Shown here: piece by piece, positions 22,167 through 31,968 of the stretch
How the letters are laid out: each line of letters starts with the position of its first letter
Position numbering within the stretch: the stretch's first letter is position 1
Assembly (NCBI GenBank): GCA_030247855.1
Contig: JAPDRN010000024.1
Span: forward strand, 124,001 to 188,000
Origin: Knufia peltigerae
Lineage: Eukaryota; Ascomycota; Eurotiomycetes; Chaetothyriales; Trichomeriaceae
DNA: 64,000 nt
Direction of reading: 5' to 3'
The notes under the pieces: model-generated
Database searches by the model: none
Seen by the model: the letters and a program-made list of their open reading frames with translations, nothing else
Told to the model about the DNA's origin: nothing
Program-made: the position numbers and the translations under genes

Positions 22167-23074
22167 GCTTCACAAAAGACGTTGCTGAAGCTTCATATCA
22201 GGTGCTGGGTGTCAAAATGTAGGCACGATGTCGCATGAAGCTAATCATTTTGTCCAGTCTGGCTTTGAGAGGGGAGAATCCCTTCCTCCCGCGAACAGAT
22301 TCTCTACTCACCGAGCTACCTCAATGCCCTGTATACAGTCCTAATGAATATATACCACTTGCATAATAAAGATGATTGCTATCATGGAATGGATGCTCCC
22401 GACAACCTCCTGCGCGTCTCACGTGATGTAGTTCTCGGTTCCTTTTCCAGCGCGGACCGAAATCGTTGGACTCTTTCGCTTTTACTCCTACTTCGACAGA
22501 CACATCGTCAAAACAAATCGTCAAAATGCGTATACATCAATTTGACCTGATATGTGATCTTTCAACGAGACACTCTGTCGCCAAGATTCTGCACAATGAC
22601 CCTTACGGTAGGCTCGCTCGTTTGGGCTGACACAATTTCGGCGAGGCCACATACGAATATCCATCGGCATAACATCTCACAGCACAGCAACAGCACAGCA
22701 CAGCACCATCAATGCGATACCGAGAAGCCAGGTCTATTGCGGGGGGGGGCCAAGTATTCTCCCTTCTTGTGCATCAGCAAGCTCGTCACAATGCAACTTT
22801 TCATTGATGCATCATCAGGCAACCATCGGCATGATCCGCCTGGTGTTACTTGGCTTATGCTCTTTTACTAATCCAATGCCGTAGAGCGATATAAGCCACG
22901 ACTTCATGTGGGGATGACATACACCAAGGTATGAGCACCACAAGGTACCTATAAGTACTCGTAAGCCACATCCATTCCCGCGGAGATGGCATCTCAGCGG
23001 GCGACGGATATCAAAACAAGTTCTCCCTCATCATCAATCTCAAAAAGAGTCCAAAAGCGAAAGGCAGCTACAGC
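22167..23074. other. Intergenic region with ACAGC repeats and a poly-G tract
   Basis: About 900 bp with no gene. Features are an ACAGC-type pentamer repeat (about 22680-22707) and a run of nine or more G residues at 22741-22749. The right end holds the promoter of the DUF2855 gene. Confidence 0.5.
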
Positions 23075-24412
23075 ATGGCGACCTCAACGTCACCACAACA
23101 ACCACCCACTCTACGCTTGGTTCATAAAACGCACTACGATCGACAATACTTCTTCACTCCTTCTCTCGAAAAGTTAGGCCCCTTGGGCGAATCCAGCGTC
23201 CGCGTCCAGACCAGCCTGATCACCCTCGCCTCAAACAACCTGTCATACTGCGCCCTCGGCACCGTGGCACACTGGTGGGACATCTACCCTACACCATCGT
23301 GGCTCGACTCTCCTTACGACGACTCGTCCGAGTACGGCGTCGGGGTATGTTGGGGCTACGCGACGGTGCTCGAGAGTAAAGTCCCGCAACTGCAACCCGG
23401 GACTTTGCTCTGGGGGATGTGGCCCATATCGACGTTCCCGGTTGACCTTCTCCTCAACCAATCCTCAGACGTGCCCGCCTGCTTTGTGGAAATATCCTCG
23501 CACCGAAGCCAAGCCATGACTTTGTATAATGAGTACTTCACCACGACCGAAAGTCTCGGCGACCCCAAAGGTCTCGAGATGCTCGCGTGGCGCTCCGTCC
23601 TGATCGTCTGGGCCGCGAGCTACGTGTACAACCGGTTCAACTTTGCCTCCCACCTGAAAGACCCGATCATAAACCCGGCCGGCGACGGCTTGCCTTGGTC
23701 GCGTGAGGACGCAGACCTCAGTTCCGCCGTCGTGATCTGCATGGGAGCGGGGAGCAAGACGAGTCGCGGGTTCGTGCACCAACTCGCCACCAACCGCGCA
23801 CCTGGCTCGGGACCCCTGGCGGTACTGGAAGTCTCGTCGAGCACACCGCTCAGCACGCTGTCGTCGAAGATTTCTCCTCCATTCGCGCACCGCGAAACGA
23901 CTTACGCCGACCTGGACACCCCGTCTGTACAAAAGTTCATCTTTGACGACGACAACCCAAACGTCAAGAGGATCGTGGTCATGATCATGGCTGGCCGGCA
24001 GGAAGTGGTTGAGCCTTTCGTGCTCGGTCTGCGGAACAACCGTGCAACACACCGCCGCCAGATCACCGTGACGGCGATCAACGTCGGCGCGGAAGCCAGG
24101 GTCCTGAGTCCCCAGGAGATCGCAGAGCGCGGGGCCGTGTCTCGACGCATCAACGCGTTGTTTTGTAACACGTCGCCCATCCGCGACGAGGCCATGAAGA
24201 TCCTAGGGCCGAAAACCCTGGTGGACCAGCAGGACGCCGAGCTCAACAGGGTCATTTCCGAAGAGACCAAGTCCCGTGAGGACGGCAAGGTGTTTGGGGT
24301 CAGCTTGAAAGTCTACAAAGGGCTGAGGGGTGAGCAAGGGGCCGAAGGAGCTTGGGAAAGACTTGTTCGTGGGAAGGTGTTGGGTGATGAAGGTTTGGCG
24401 TTTCTGCTCTGA
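23075..24412 (+). CDS. DUF2855 family protein
   Basis: Single-exon 445-aa protein matching the fungal/bacterial DUF2855 family, which has a reductase-like, MDR-related layout but no proven activity. The N-terminal part contains the family-typical SLITLASNNLSYCALG and VCWGYATVLES, with WGMWPISTFPVDL after it. A possible nucleotide-binding region follows around SSAVVICMGAGSKTSRGF (residues about 215-235), and the last 100 residues are charged and helical. It stands alone, with no obvious operon-like partner. It lies between a DUF1772 gene and a cutinase gene in a block with few housekeeping genes. Confidence 0.8.
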   Translation: MATSTSPQQPPTLRLVHKTHYDRQYFFTPSLEKLGPLGESSVRVQTSLITLASNNLSYCALGTVAHWWDIYPTPSWLDSPYDDSSEYGVGVCWGYATVLESKVPQLQPGTLLWGMWPISTFPVDLLLNQSSDVPACFVEISSHRSQAMTLYNEYFTTTESLGDPKGLEMLAWRSVLIVWAASYVYNRFNFASHLKDPIINPAGDGLPWSREDADLSSAVVICMGAGSKTSRGFVHQLATNRAPGSGPLAVLEVSSSTPLSTLSSKISPPFAHRETTYADLDTPSVQKFIFDDDNPNVKRIVVMIMAGRQEVVEPFVLGLRNNRATHRRQITVTAINVGAEARVLSPQEIAERGAVSRRINALFCNTSPIRDEAMKILGPKTLVDQQDAELNRVISEETKSREDGKVFGVSLKVYKGLRGEQGAEGAWERLVRGKVLGDEGLAFLL

Positions 24413-24682
24413 TGACCATCTGCAGGTGCCAGCTTCTAATTCACACGCCTTGACCGTACCTAGAACAGCCGCTGGAGAAGGTGAACCTTTGGGCGGACTG
24501 GTATATGTATCTATGAAAGGGACGATGCTCAATTAGTTATTATTAGGTAGGTATATACAGTACATGAGTCCACCATATATAAATATGCGTATACACACAT
24601 CTTCACAATTTCAATAATGGTCCGTTTATTTCTTCATTTCGTTTGCCGCGTTATATGAAAAAAAAGGTCGTAAACGGTTTAT

Positions 24683-26044
24683 TTACATCGCAAGGGCACC
24701 GAGGAGGGGTAGGAGGAGGGCAGTCAGGCCAAAGCTGCCGACCTTGTTGTTGCTGTTTGCGGCACCGGTTTGGGATTGAATGGCGACCGAGTTCGTCGAC
24801 GAGGCACCGCCCGAGACGGTGGCAGAGGCGGTGGTAGTATCTGGACCACCAAAGATGAAGGGCGGGCCAGAGGTGATGGCCGCAGTGGACATGGTGCTGT
24901 TGGCGTGGGGCTTGCTGGTGATGAGGCTGCCAGAAGAGGTGGCGGTCGCGTTGGCGCTGGTCAGGGCCGCGATGACCGGGGTGGTGGAGCTACCACCGCA
25001 GTTGATGCTGGGGGTGGTGGTGGCCACGGTGCTGACGCTACCAGATGGAGTGGCGGTTCCGACGGTCGAGTAGTCTTGCACGGTACCGCTGACGTAGGTC
25101 GGGATGGCGGTCGTGAAGTCCGAGTTGTCGACGAGACCAGCAACGGACTTGATCCAGGCGGCCGCCTCGTCAGAATACATGTTGTAGTAACCGAGATGGG
25201 TGGATACGAGCGAGTCGGTTTGGTTGGCGGCACAGATGGGATCGGTCTGTCGAGATGGGTGGTTAGCTGGCCAGGTTTTGTGGTCGAGGTTGAGAGAAAA
25301 AAACAAACACCTAGGGGCAGAGGACGTGTGTCGGTGCAAAAAAACTCACCTGAAGACACCAATCACGAGTGACGGCGGTGTACTTGTCGAGAGCGGTCAA
25401 CATGTCGCCGGATCTGGGGAAGAGACCGTCGATGCCGGATCCGTTGCCATAGTTGTACGGTTGGTTCGCGGTGTGTCTGGTGTTGCCAAAGGTGAGGACA
25501 GCGGAGACTGAAACAGAACAAGTCAAAAGTCAGTAACGAGGAAATCATGACGGACAAGGACAAGGAAAGGGAGAAAAAAAGAGAGCGGAGAGCGGAACTC
25601 ACGTCTGTTTCCCGGGCTCGTGGTGGGATCCAGAGGAGGCGTGTTTGGTTGAATACAACCGTTGAAGGATTCACCACCTCCACCGCCCAGGATGTCGGTC
25701 ACAATCTGTGCGCCTTGAGAGTACCCGGCGAGGATGAGCTTCGATTTCGGGCATCGCTCGGCGTAGGAGGTCAACTGGGTGAAGCCCGCAATGACTCCGT
25801 CGTAGGTGGTCTGGCACGACAGATCGGTGTAGAGCGCCGAGTAGATGAGATTCTCGTAACCACAGCTGGAGAGACCGTCGCAGGTCGCCGCCACGAGATC
25901 CCCCTGTCTTCCCGGGTAAGGTTCGTTGTTGCCGCGAGCCAAGAAGAAGTGCACGTCTTCGCAAGGAGTGCACGTCTGAGCCAACACCACGGGGGCAGCA
26001 GATAACAGCGAAACAACAGCGACGAGAGCTGCTGAAGAGATCAT
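24683..26044 (-). CDS. Cutinase / CE5-family serine esterase with GPI-type tail
   Basis: Secreted esterase that would hydrolyse cutin, acetylated xylan or similar esters. Three exons, 26044-25603, 25507-25350 and 25246-24683, give 387 aa. A signal peptide covers about residues 1-22. The catalytic Ser109 is in GYSQG. Asp202 (TDPIC) and His217 (STHLGYY) complete the triad, and Cys residues are placed as in cutinases. From about residue 250 it is a Ser/Thr/Ala-rich linker with Asn glycosylation sites. The end is hydrophobic (FGLTALLLPLLGALAM) after a small-residue site, indicating a GPI anchor, so it is probably wall- or membrane-attached. That tail is absent from classic short cutinases. Confidence 0.92.
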
Positions 26045-28332
26045 GATGTTGTTGTTTTTTTTTTCTCGTGTTTTATTTTCCTCCTCTCTCACATACACAC
26101 ACAAAAACAAGAGCGATCTAAGAGATCAAATAGTAGATATGATGCTCCAAACAAAAAATAATAATAAGCGAGTGCGTGCTGTGTTATTGCGATCAGAAAC
26201 GACGAAAAAAAAACGAGGCAAACGATGCGCAATATATGAGGTTGGGGAAGCGATGGTACCTCGAGGGTAATAATAGTAACAGGAGAAAAAGGGTTTTTTG
26301 ATACCGTACCTTATTACTCCGTACTACTTGTACGAGTAGAAGTAAAAGTAATAAAGCCCACTCCAGGGTGCTTCAGGTTGTGTGCGATTGGGGGGAGTGG
26401 GCGAGACAAACGTGTCTCGCGTGGGCGGTAGTGCTTCTCTAAGGGTAGAGCTAGACCTCGTTGAGGCTTTTGTTGACAGGCGGCACTCGGTACTTCTCGA
26501 GGGAGACTTACGTACCCTCTGGATAGACGACGCTGGGTGGAATCGTGGTACAGAGGCGAGTTCAAGCTTGTTCGTTGTCTCTCCACCGCCGAAAATTTAC
26601 TACTGTACTGTACACTGATGACATGTATCCACCAAGGGAAGGGGGGAGGGGGGGTGGGGAGAACATTGACCTCTGCCACTGTTGTTCAAGGGCCATGATT
26701 CCGGACTCAAGGAAAATGGTCAGGGGAATTTGACGGGAGATCGGTCTCTGGGGTTTGTCGTCTTGTTCCCCCCGGCGAGGAGAAGAACAGACCTTCTTGT
26801 GCTTCGTGTATTGTAGAGTGAACGGGTAGGTACTTGTGATGCCGCCGTGGATAGTACGGAATCCATGACTCGTGCTCAGTGCAAGCATGTAATTGTACCG
26901 AGTAATCAGGAGTCGGATAAATAAGCGAAGAACAACCCCCTGCAGTCCGTTTGCCTTCGACCTACTGTAGACGACTTGCCACATATGAGAAACGACCCAT
27001 TTGTCTGATGCTATTGAACCCTGTTACTCCATACTACAGTAGGACAAGTCCGATCTTGTTAAAATTCTGGATCCCAAACATCTGATCCCCCAGCAATAAC
27101 AATGAACCAAATGTTCCACTGCTCTGGAAAATGGGGAAGGCGGCGAGAGATCGTATGATGTTTTCTGCTGGATGGATGTCCGGAAGTTTCGGAAAATGAG
27201 CGGGTAACTCTCTCGTATTGTGTCCGTGTGTGTGTGAGAGAGAGATTCACCATCCCGTCCTTGGCCTAAAATCGTGTCGAACCGAGACCGAAGAATGAGA
27301 TCTGCCTCTGACTGGCACGAAAACAGCAGTTGTAACTAACGTCGAACTCAGGCGACTCGAGAACGACATGTACTATTGAATACTCCATACAATTTGAGAG
27401 CCGCCCAAACATACCCACAGCCAGCCATGAGAACTTTGAAGCGAAGACTGTTCGCAAAATGAACCGTGTAGGAGAGAGTCTGTCTCACAACGCACACGCG
27501 ACACAAGATGCTGAACACGCATTGGTTGATGCGTTCATTGATTTCAAGACGAGACTGGCTCTGGGTCCAGATCTTGCATGGTCGGCATCTTCGACATACT
27601 AGTGTACAGTGAGATTTTTTTTTCCTTTTTTCAAATCGACCACGATTGGTGGCGAGCATGTTTTCCTGCAGCGCCACCAACGATGCCTGCATCTGATCGT
27701 CCTTCTATGCAAGGTACCGGGATTGATCAACCCGGTTTCTATGCGGCTCACGAACTCGGCTCGTGCTCGCCAGGCACAGAGAGCCGTTCAATCTCGGCTT
27801 TCGACCTCGTGGCGTATGTAGGGACCATCAAAAACCACGATGTGCGTGTCGACGAACAATGTCACTTATGGCCTCACCATCATCATCTGTCAAGACATAC
27901 AACAAACATCCCATTATTATTCGTACCGGAGAGACTCCGGTTGTTCAGTCATTCATTAATTACTATTTAGCGGCATTCTCTCCTCCAGCAGTCACAAATT
28001 CGTGCACCCAAGATAGCTATCTCTTGCGCGGCTGAGTGGAAATTGATCCACCTGTCAGATGTTCTGGACGACTCCACGTCGGAAAGGCCGTGCTTCCATA
28101 GCAAACTACTGAAGATGTTCCTTGATGATCATCAGAGGAAGGAGAAAAAAGGTCAAGTGCCCGATTTTGCAGAGGTGACGATGAAAATGAATTGTCTCAT
28201 CATTGATACTGTAAGTTCCGTGATTTTTTCCGCATTCTAACAACAACCAAATTCCTGCCGAATATCACTAGAAGGGACTTCAGTGACATGCATGAGTTTA
28301 TCTCGACCGCACAAAGGTCGATTATGATCCCC
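26045..28332. other. Gene-poor stretch with possible gene remnant
   Basis: About 2.3 kb. TACTCCGTA is at 26315-26323, and variant TACTCCATA sites recur near 27020 and 27380. Between about 27600 and 28300 on the plus strand, several overlapping frames look protein-like, for example a charged helical stretch around 28110-28200. They are broken by stops and I recognised no family; a decayed gene is possible. Nothing here is called as functional. Confidence 0.35.
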
Positions 28333-30034
28333 CTAGGCTGCAAAGCGACTTCTCGCTCTCAATTTCTTTCCCCAACTCCAGTACAAACCTGCCAATAGTC
28401 CGGCGCAAGCTGCAGTCAGGCCGGCCAGTAAGCTCACTCCTCCATCGACGCCGATGCCCTTGAACATTGCACGCCCCACGAGTATAGCAACAAAAGCCAA
28501 AAGAGAGCGAGAGACACTATTGGCCGCGAAAATGCTGGCGGCATATCTCGGATAGATCGCGGGAATGTACAAAAACACCGAGTTGGTGAGAAAGTACATG
28601 GCCACCATGTAGAGGAAGATGGCCACGGTCGGGACCATCCAATGAACAGACGATCGAGCCGTCCATGCTAATTGTGTTCCCGAATCTACGAGTCAGCTTT
28701 CCACCGAGTTCGACGACAGCAATGAGTAGGAAAAGTCACTCACCAAACATGAACAGTGAAACAGGCATAAGTACACTCGCAATGACACCTTCCTCCAAAA
28801 AGTTCTCCAGGTCACCAAACGTACCACTTTGTAATTTTGGTTGAACCCTTCTGGCGAGCCATATACAATGTATGGGAAAACCGACGAGGACAGCTGGAGG
28901 TGTGACGAGCCATATGAGGGACGTCGATGTCTGCGAAAAGCCGTACATTGGTGGATAGACAAGTGGCAGTGACTATGACAATCAATTTTGGTCTGTCAGA
29001 TGAAAATCTTCACCGTCTCTGTGAGTGCTGCTTACCTCGAAGAAAGAATACAGGATTGCGTAAAGCAAACCCATGTAGAGTGTCATGAAAAGCAAGGCCG
29101 GATCCTTGACGTTGACCTCCCACGGCTTCACGACCGAATTCCACAATCGCTGACCTACGCCGAGGTGTGCCTGCTTCAGCTCTTCTTCGGACCGGAAATT
29201 TTCGTTACCATCGTTGAGCTCTCTCAGTCTCTTCGCTCGGTAGTACAGGATGGTGGGAGCTGAAGTTTCCGGCATCAGGACCATAAAGACCGAGTAAAAG
29301 GATCCGGTGATGATGAGCAACTCCCAGCTCGAGAACCTCCAACCCATGGCCTCGACGGCAAAAGATGACAGGACCGGTCCCAAGGCAGGGCCGAAAGATG
29401 TCGTGCCTGCCCACAACCCGATGAAGTAGGGGAATTTGACCGGGCCCCATATGTCTCCGAGCGTGGCACCCGCCGTCGCCAGACAGGGGGAACCCATGAA
29501 CCCGAGCAGGAAACGCAAGACCATGAGGCCGGCATAGTTGCGGACGAGCGAGGTAGGAATGCACAAGGTGACAAAGAGTGCTCCTGAGATGGCGTATGGA
29601 GGATTTCTGCCTATCGAAGGCACTTCCGACAAGGGAGAAAAGACCAAGCCACCGAGACCGTACGCCAAAACGTACAGAGCCAGACCCAGGGACGATTCGA
29701 AGTTGCCGACACCAAACTCTTCTTGGATGCCTGGTTGACTCGAGGTGTAGATGGAAGATCCGACGTAGATGGCCCACGTGTACAGGCAAGTCAATGCTGT
29801 AATGGCACCCTTTTTGGCGTTGGAGAAGTTGAGAGGGTTGTCAGGGTCATCTGGACCATTCCACGTAACTGTGACCGTGTCTTTTTCTGGGTCTGTATCG
29901 GTTTTGTCCGCTGTTGAAGAACGAATGGCACCATCCTCCAGGTTTCGTAGAGGTTGAGGCCAGTATTTACCGTGGATACCAAATCGTATCAGGGTGCTCA
30001 GGGCAGATTCTTGAATCATTTTGTGTGATATCAC
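28333..30034 (-). CDS. DHA1-type MFS exporter
   Basis: Drug:H+ antiporter-like transporter of the major facilitator superfamily. Three exons, 30034-29036, 28972-28744 and 28667-28333, give 520 aa. After a charged N-terminal tail comes the typical WNGPDDPDNPLNFS. Twelve membrane segments are expected. Motif A appears as GLVFSPLSEVPSIGR, motif C-like sequence is GLWAGTTSFGPALGPVLSSF, and the late helices begin at AWTARSSVHWMVPTV, a DHA1 hallmark at an exon junction. An ATG 15 nt downstream (30019) is an alternative start. It is divergent from a Zn2Cys6 regulator, suggesting pathway-linked efflux or resistance; substrate unknown. Confidence 0.93.
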
Positions 30035-30599
30035 CCAAGTCGGAGTTGGGACTGTTACTGCTCACAGTATGAAACAACATTAACTGTTGAAGAGTCGAGT
30101 CAAGGCTGTCCATTATTTATATGAGCAGCATCCATTTCCACAAGACGGACAGTGTATATTCATGTTCGGAGATAAGGCTGTCCATAAGAAATGGTGCGAC
30201 TCGAACATGACGCTTCACAGCCAACTCTAGCACCAGTATCTGGTGCCTGTTCCGTATCTCCAGATTACGAGGCTAGAGAAGTGAAGGACCAACCGGAGAG
30301 AGGCTTTTGATGCTGAACGTCGTCCTTACAATATTGCAACCCCCTGCACGACGATGGGGACTAAACCATTTCAGGTTTGGTGTGATCGTCAGAGGCGGAT
30401 TTCTTGATGATGAAAGCGAAATCTCCGTACGGAGTTACATATAAGAAACCTCATCTTTGCGTCTTATCCGCAAGTTCGTGGGATCTAGTCCCTCTTTGCT
30501 TCTCTTCCTTTCGATTCAAGGCCATGAGAATGGGAGCGCGAAGTCCTATTCTAGTATGCTTTCTCCATCGGAAATCACCTGCACTTTTTCACGACAACG
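30035..30599. promoter_or_regulatory. Bidirectional promoter region between MFS exporter and Zn2Cys6 regulator
   Basis: A 565-bp divergent gap. It contains a perfect 12-bp palindrome CTCCGTACGGAG at 30423-30434. This has the inverted CGG-type half-sites (CCG and CGG) that Zn2Cys6 dimers bind, spaced by TA, so it is a candidate operator for the adjacent regulator. Confidence 0.4.
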
Positions 30600-31886
30600 A
30601 TGACGAGGATACTTCGGAAAGCATGCCGCGCTTGTACCTTGGCCAAACGACGGTGTATCGTACGGTTACCTCGATGTCAAAGGTGTGAGGTCCGAGGTAT
30701 CGATTGCTTTTATGACCTTGAACCTCTTGTCAATAACTTTGAAGTGTCAAATCCACCACACCTGGCCAAAATTACAAAACACGCTTCGTCTTCTTTGCAA
30801 AAATCTAGGGGCACAAAACATTATGATCATGGTTATGATGATGACAATCATAATCACAGTTTCCTCCGTTACGTGTCATCTCTACACATGGATCCCAATC
30901 GGGTAGCTCTGTTCCAGAACAACTTTGGTGGCGGGGGTTCGAGTAGTCCTACGACGAGACGTTTGACCGTTTCCAAGATTGCAATCACGGCCGACAAGTT
31001 TACGGTCGGATACGTGACGGGTGAATTGTTGAGGATCGCCAAATCCGTCGCCGAGGATCAATCGGCGGTATACATCCACTCTCAAATGAGACCAAAAGCT
31101 CGACCGAAACTTCTCGGCAAGTTTTTAACGGTGGACATGGAATCCATAACCACCATGGACATCCAGCGCGGTGGGGCCGATGCTCATCGAAACAACAACA
31201 GCAGCAGGTTGGCCTTGTGTGATCGACTCTGTCGGCTTCTCACCGAGCTAAAAACCTCCAAAGAACCGTTACCCGAAATCTTACAAGCCTTTCAGGTTCT
31301 CATGTCGTTCATCACGACCCTCCTTTTTACCGGTGGTGTCGGTGACTCAGAAATGGTTGAACAAAAAGAAGACTTGCTTCGTCACATGAGGGAGGTTTCG
31401 GTCAGATTACTCCAGGATGGTCCGAGTATGATGATGATGATGATGATGATGACGACGACGACGACGATGCCACCGGCAGACCTGTCCCTATCCAACAGAT
31501 GGCACGCTTGGATTCTGGCCGAGAGTGTACGGAGGGCAATCTTGATGACGTGCCTCATCCAGGGGGTCTACCACGGATGGCTTCGGGGATACTGCTATCA
31601 TGAAGTCTTCATCCAAGCACTGCCCTTTGATGTCAGGCCTGGGTTGTGGAATGCCGAATCTGAAGACGAATGGGAAAAGTCGTTGATGATGGTGAAGAAC
31701 GTCAGGGGCTGGAATACATGGTCCGAGTTGGTCTCGTTTCGTGAGTTTGCGCACTCTTTTGCAGAATCCCCTTTCGACCCAGGTCAAGACACTTTTCAAC
31801 GATTGCTCCTCACGGCTCACCACGGCAAAGAACCTGTCGATAGGACACTTGGGAATTTGTCAGTATGCAATATCATGAATTGGTAG
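30600..31886 (+). CDS. Zn(II)2Cys6 transcription factor
   Basis: Single-exon 428-aa regulator. The binuclear zinc cluster is at the very N-terminus, residues 9-36, spacing C-x2-C-x6-C-x6-C-x2-C-x6-C, followed by FYDLEP. A His/Asp-rich tract (YDHGYDDDNHNH) lies in the linker. The C-terminal 250 residues are helical and probably correspond to a reduced fungal regulatory domain. A trinucleotide microsatellite encodes about eight Met then five Thr at 31429-31468, mid-protein. It is divergent from the MFS exporter and ends 82 bp from the end of the convergent flavin monooxygenase gene, so local control of both is plausible. Confidence 0.88.
   Translation: MTRILRKACRACTLAKRRCIVRLPRCQRCEVRGIDCFYDLEPLVNNFEVSNPPHLAKITKHASSSLQKSRGTKHYDHGYDDDNHNHSFLRYVSSLHMDPNRVALFQNNFGGGGSSSPTTRRLTVSKIAITADKFTVGYVTGELLRIAKSVAEDQSAVYIHSQMRPKARPKLLGKFLTVDMESITTMDIQRGGADAHRNNNSSRLALCDRLCRLLTELKTSKEPLPEILQAFQVLMSFITTLLFTGGVGDSEMVEQKEDLLRHMREVSVRLLQDGPSMMMMMMMMTTTTTMPPADLSLSNRWHAWILAESVRRAILMTCLIQGVYHGWLRGYCYHEVFIQALPFDVRPGLWNAESEDEWEKSLMMVKNVRGWNTWSELVSFREFAHSFAESPFDPGQDTFQRLLLTAHHGKEPVDRTLGNLSVCNIMNW
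31429..31468 (+). repeat. Coding trinucleotide microsatellite (ATG)n(ACG)n
   Basis: About eight ATG units run directly into about five ACG units inside the regulator gene, giving poly-Met followed by poly-Thr. Pure in-frame repeats of this kind vary in length between strains by slippage without shifting the frame. Confidence 0.9.
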
Positions 31887-31968
31887 ATGAATTTTTGTTG
31901 TTTTTCCAGAAAAACAAAACAAAAAATAATCATTCATTCCATGTGACATACAGTACGTAACATGGGTT

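Noticed and set aside
28043..28240. Cytochrome P450 or prenyltransferase fragment
   Set aside because: A few residues look suggestive, but no heme-binding cysteine motif, ExxR or DDxxD motif could be found in any frame.
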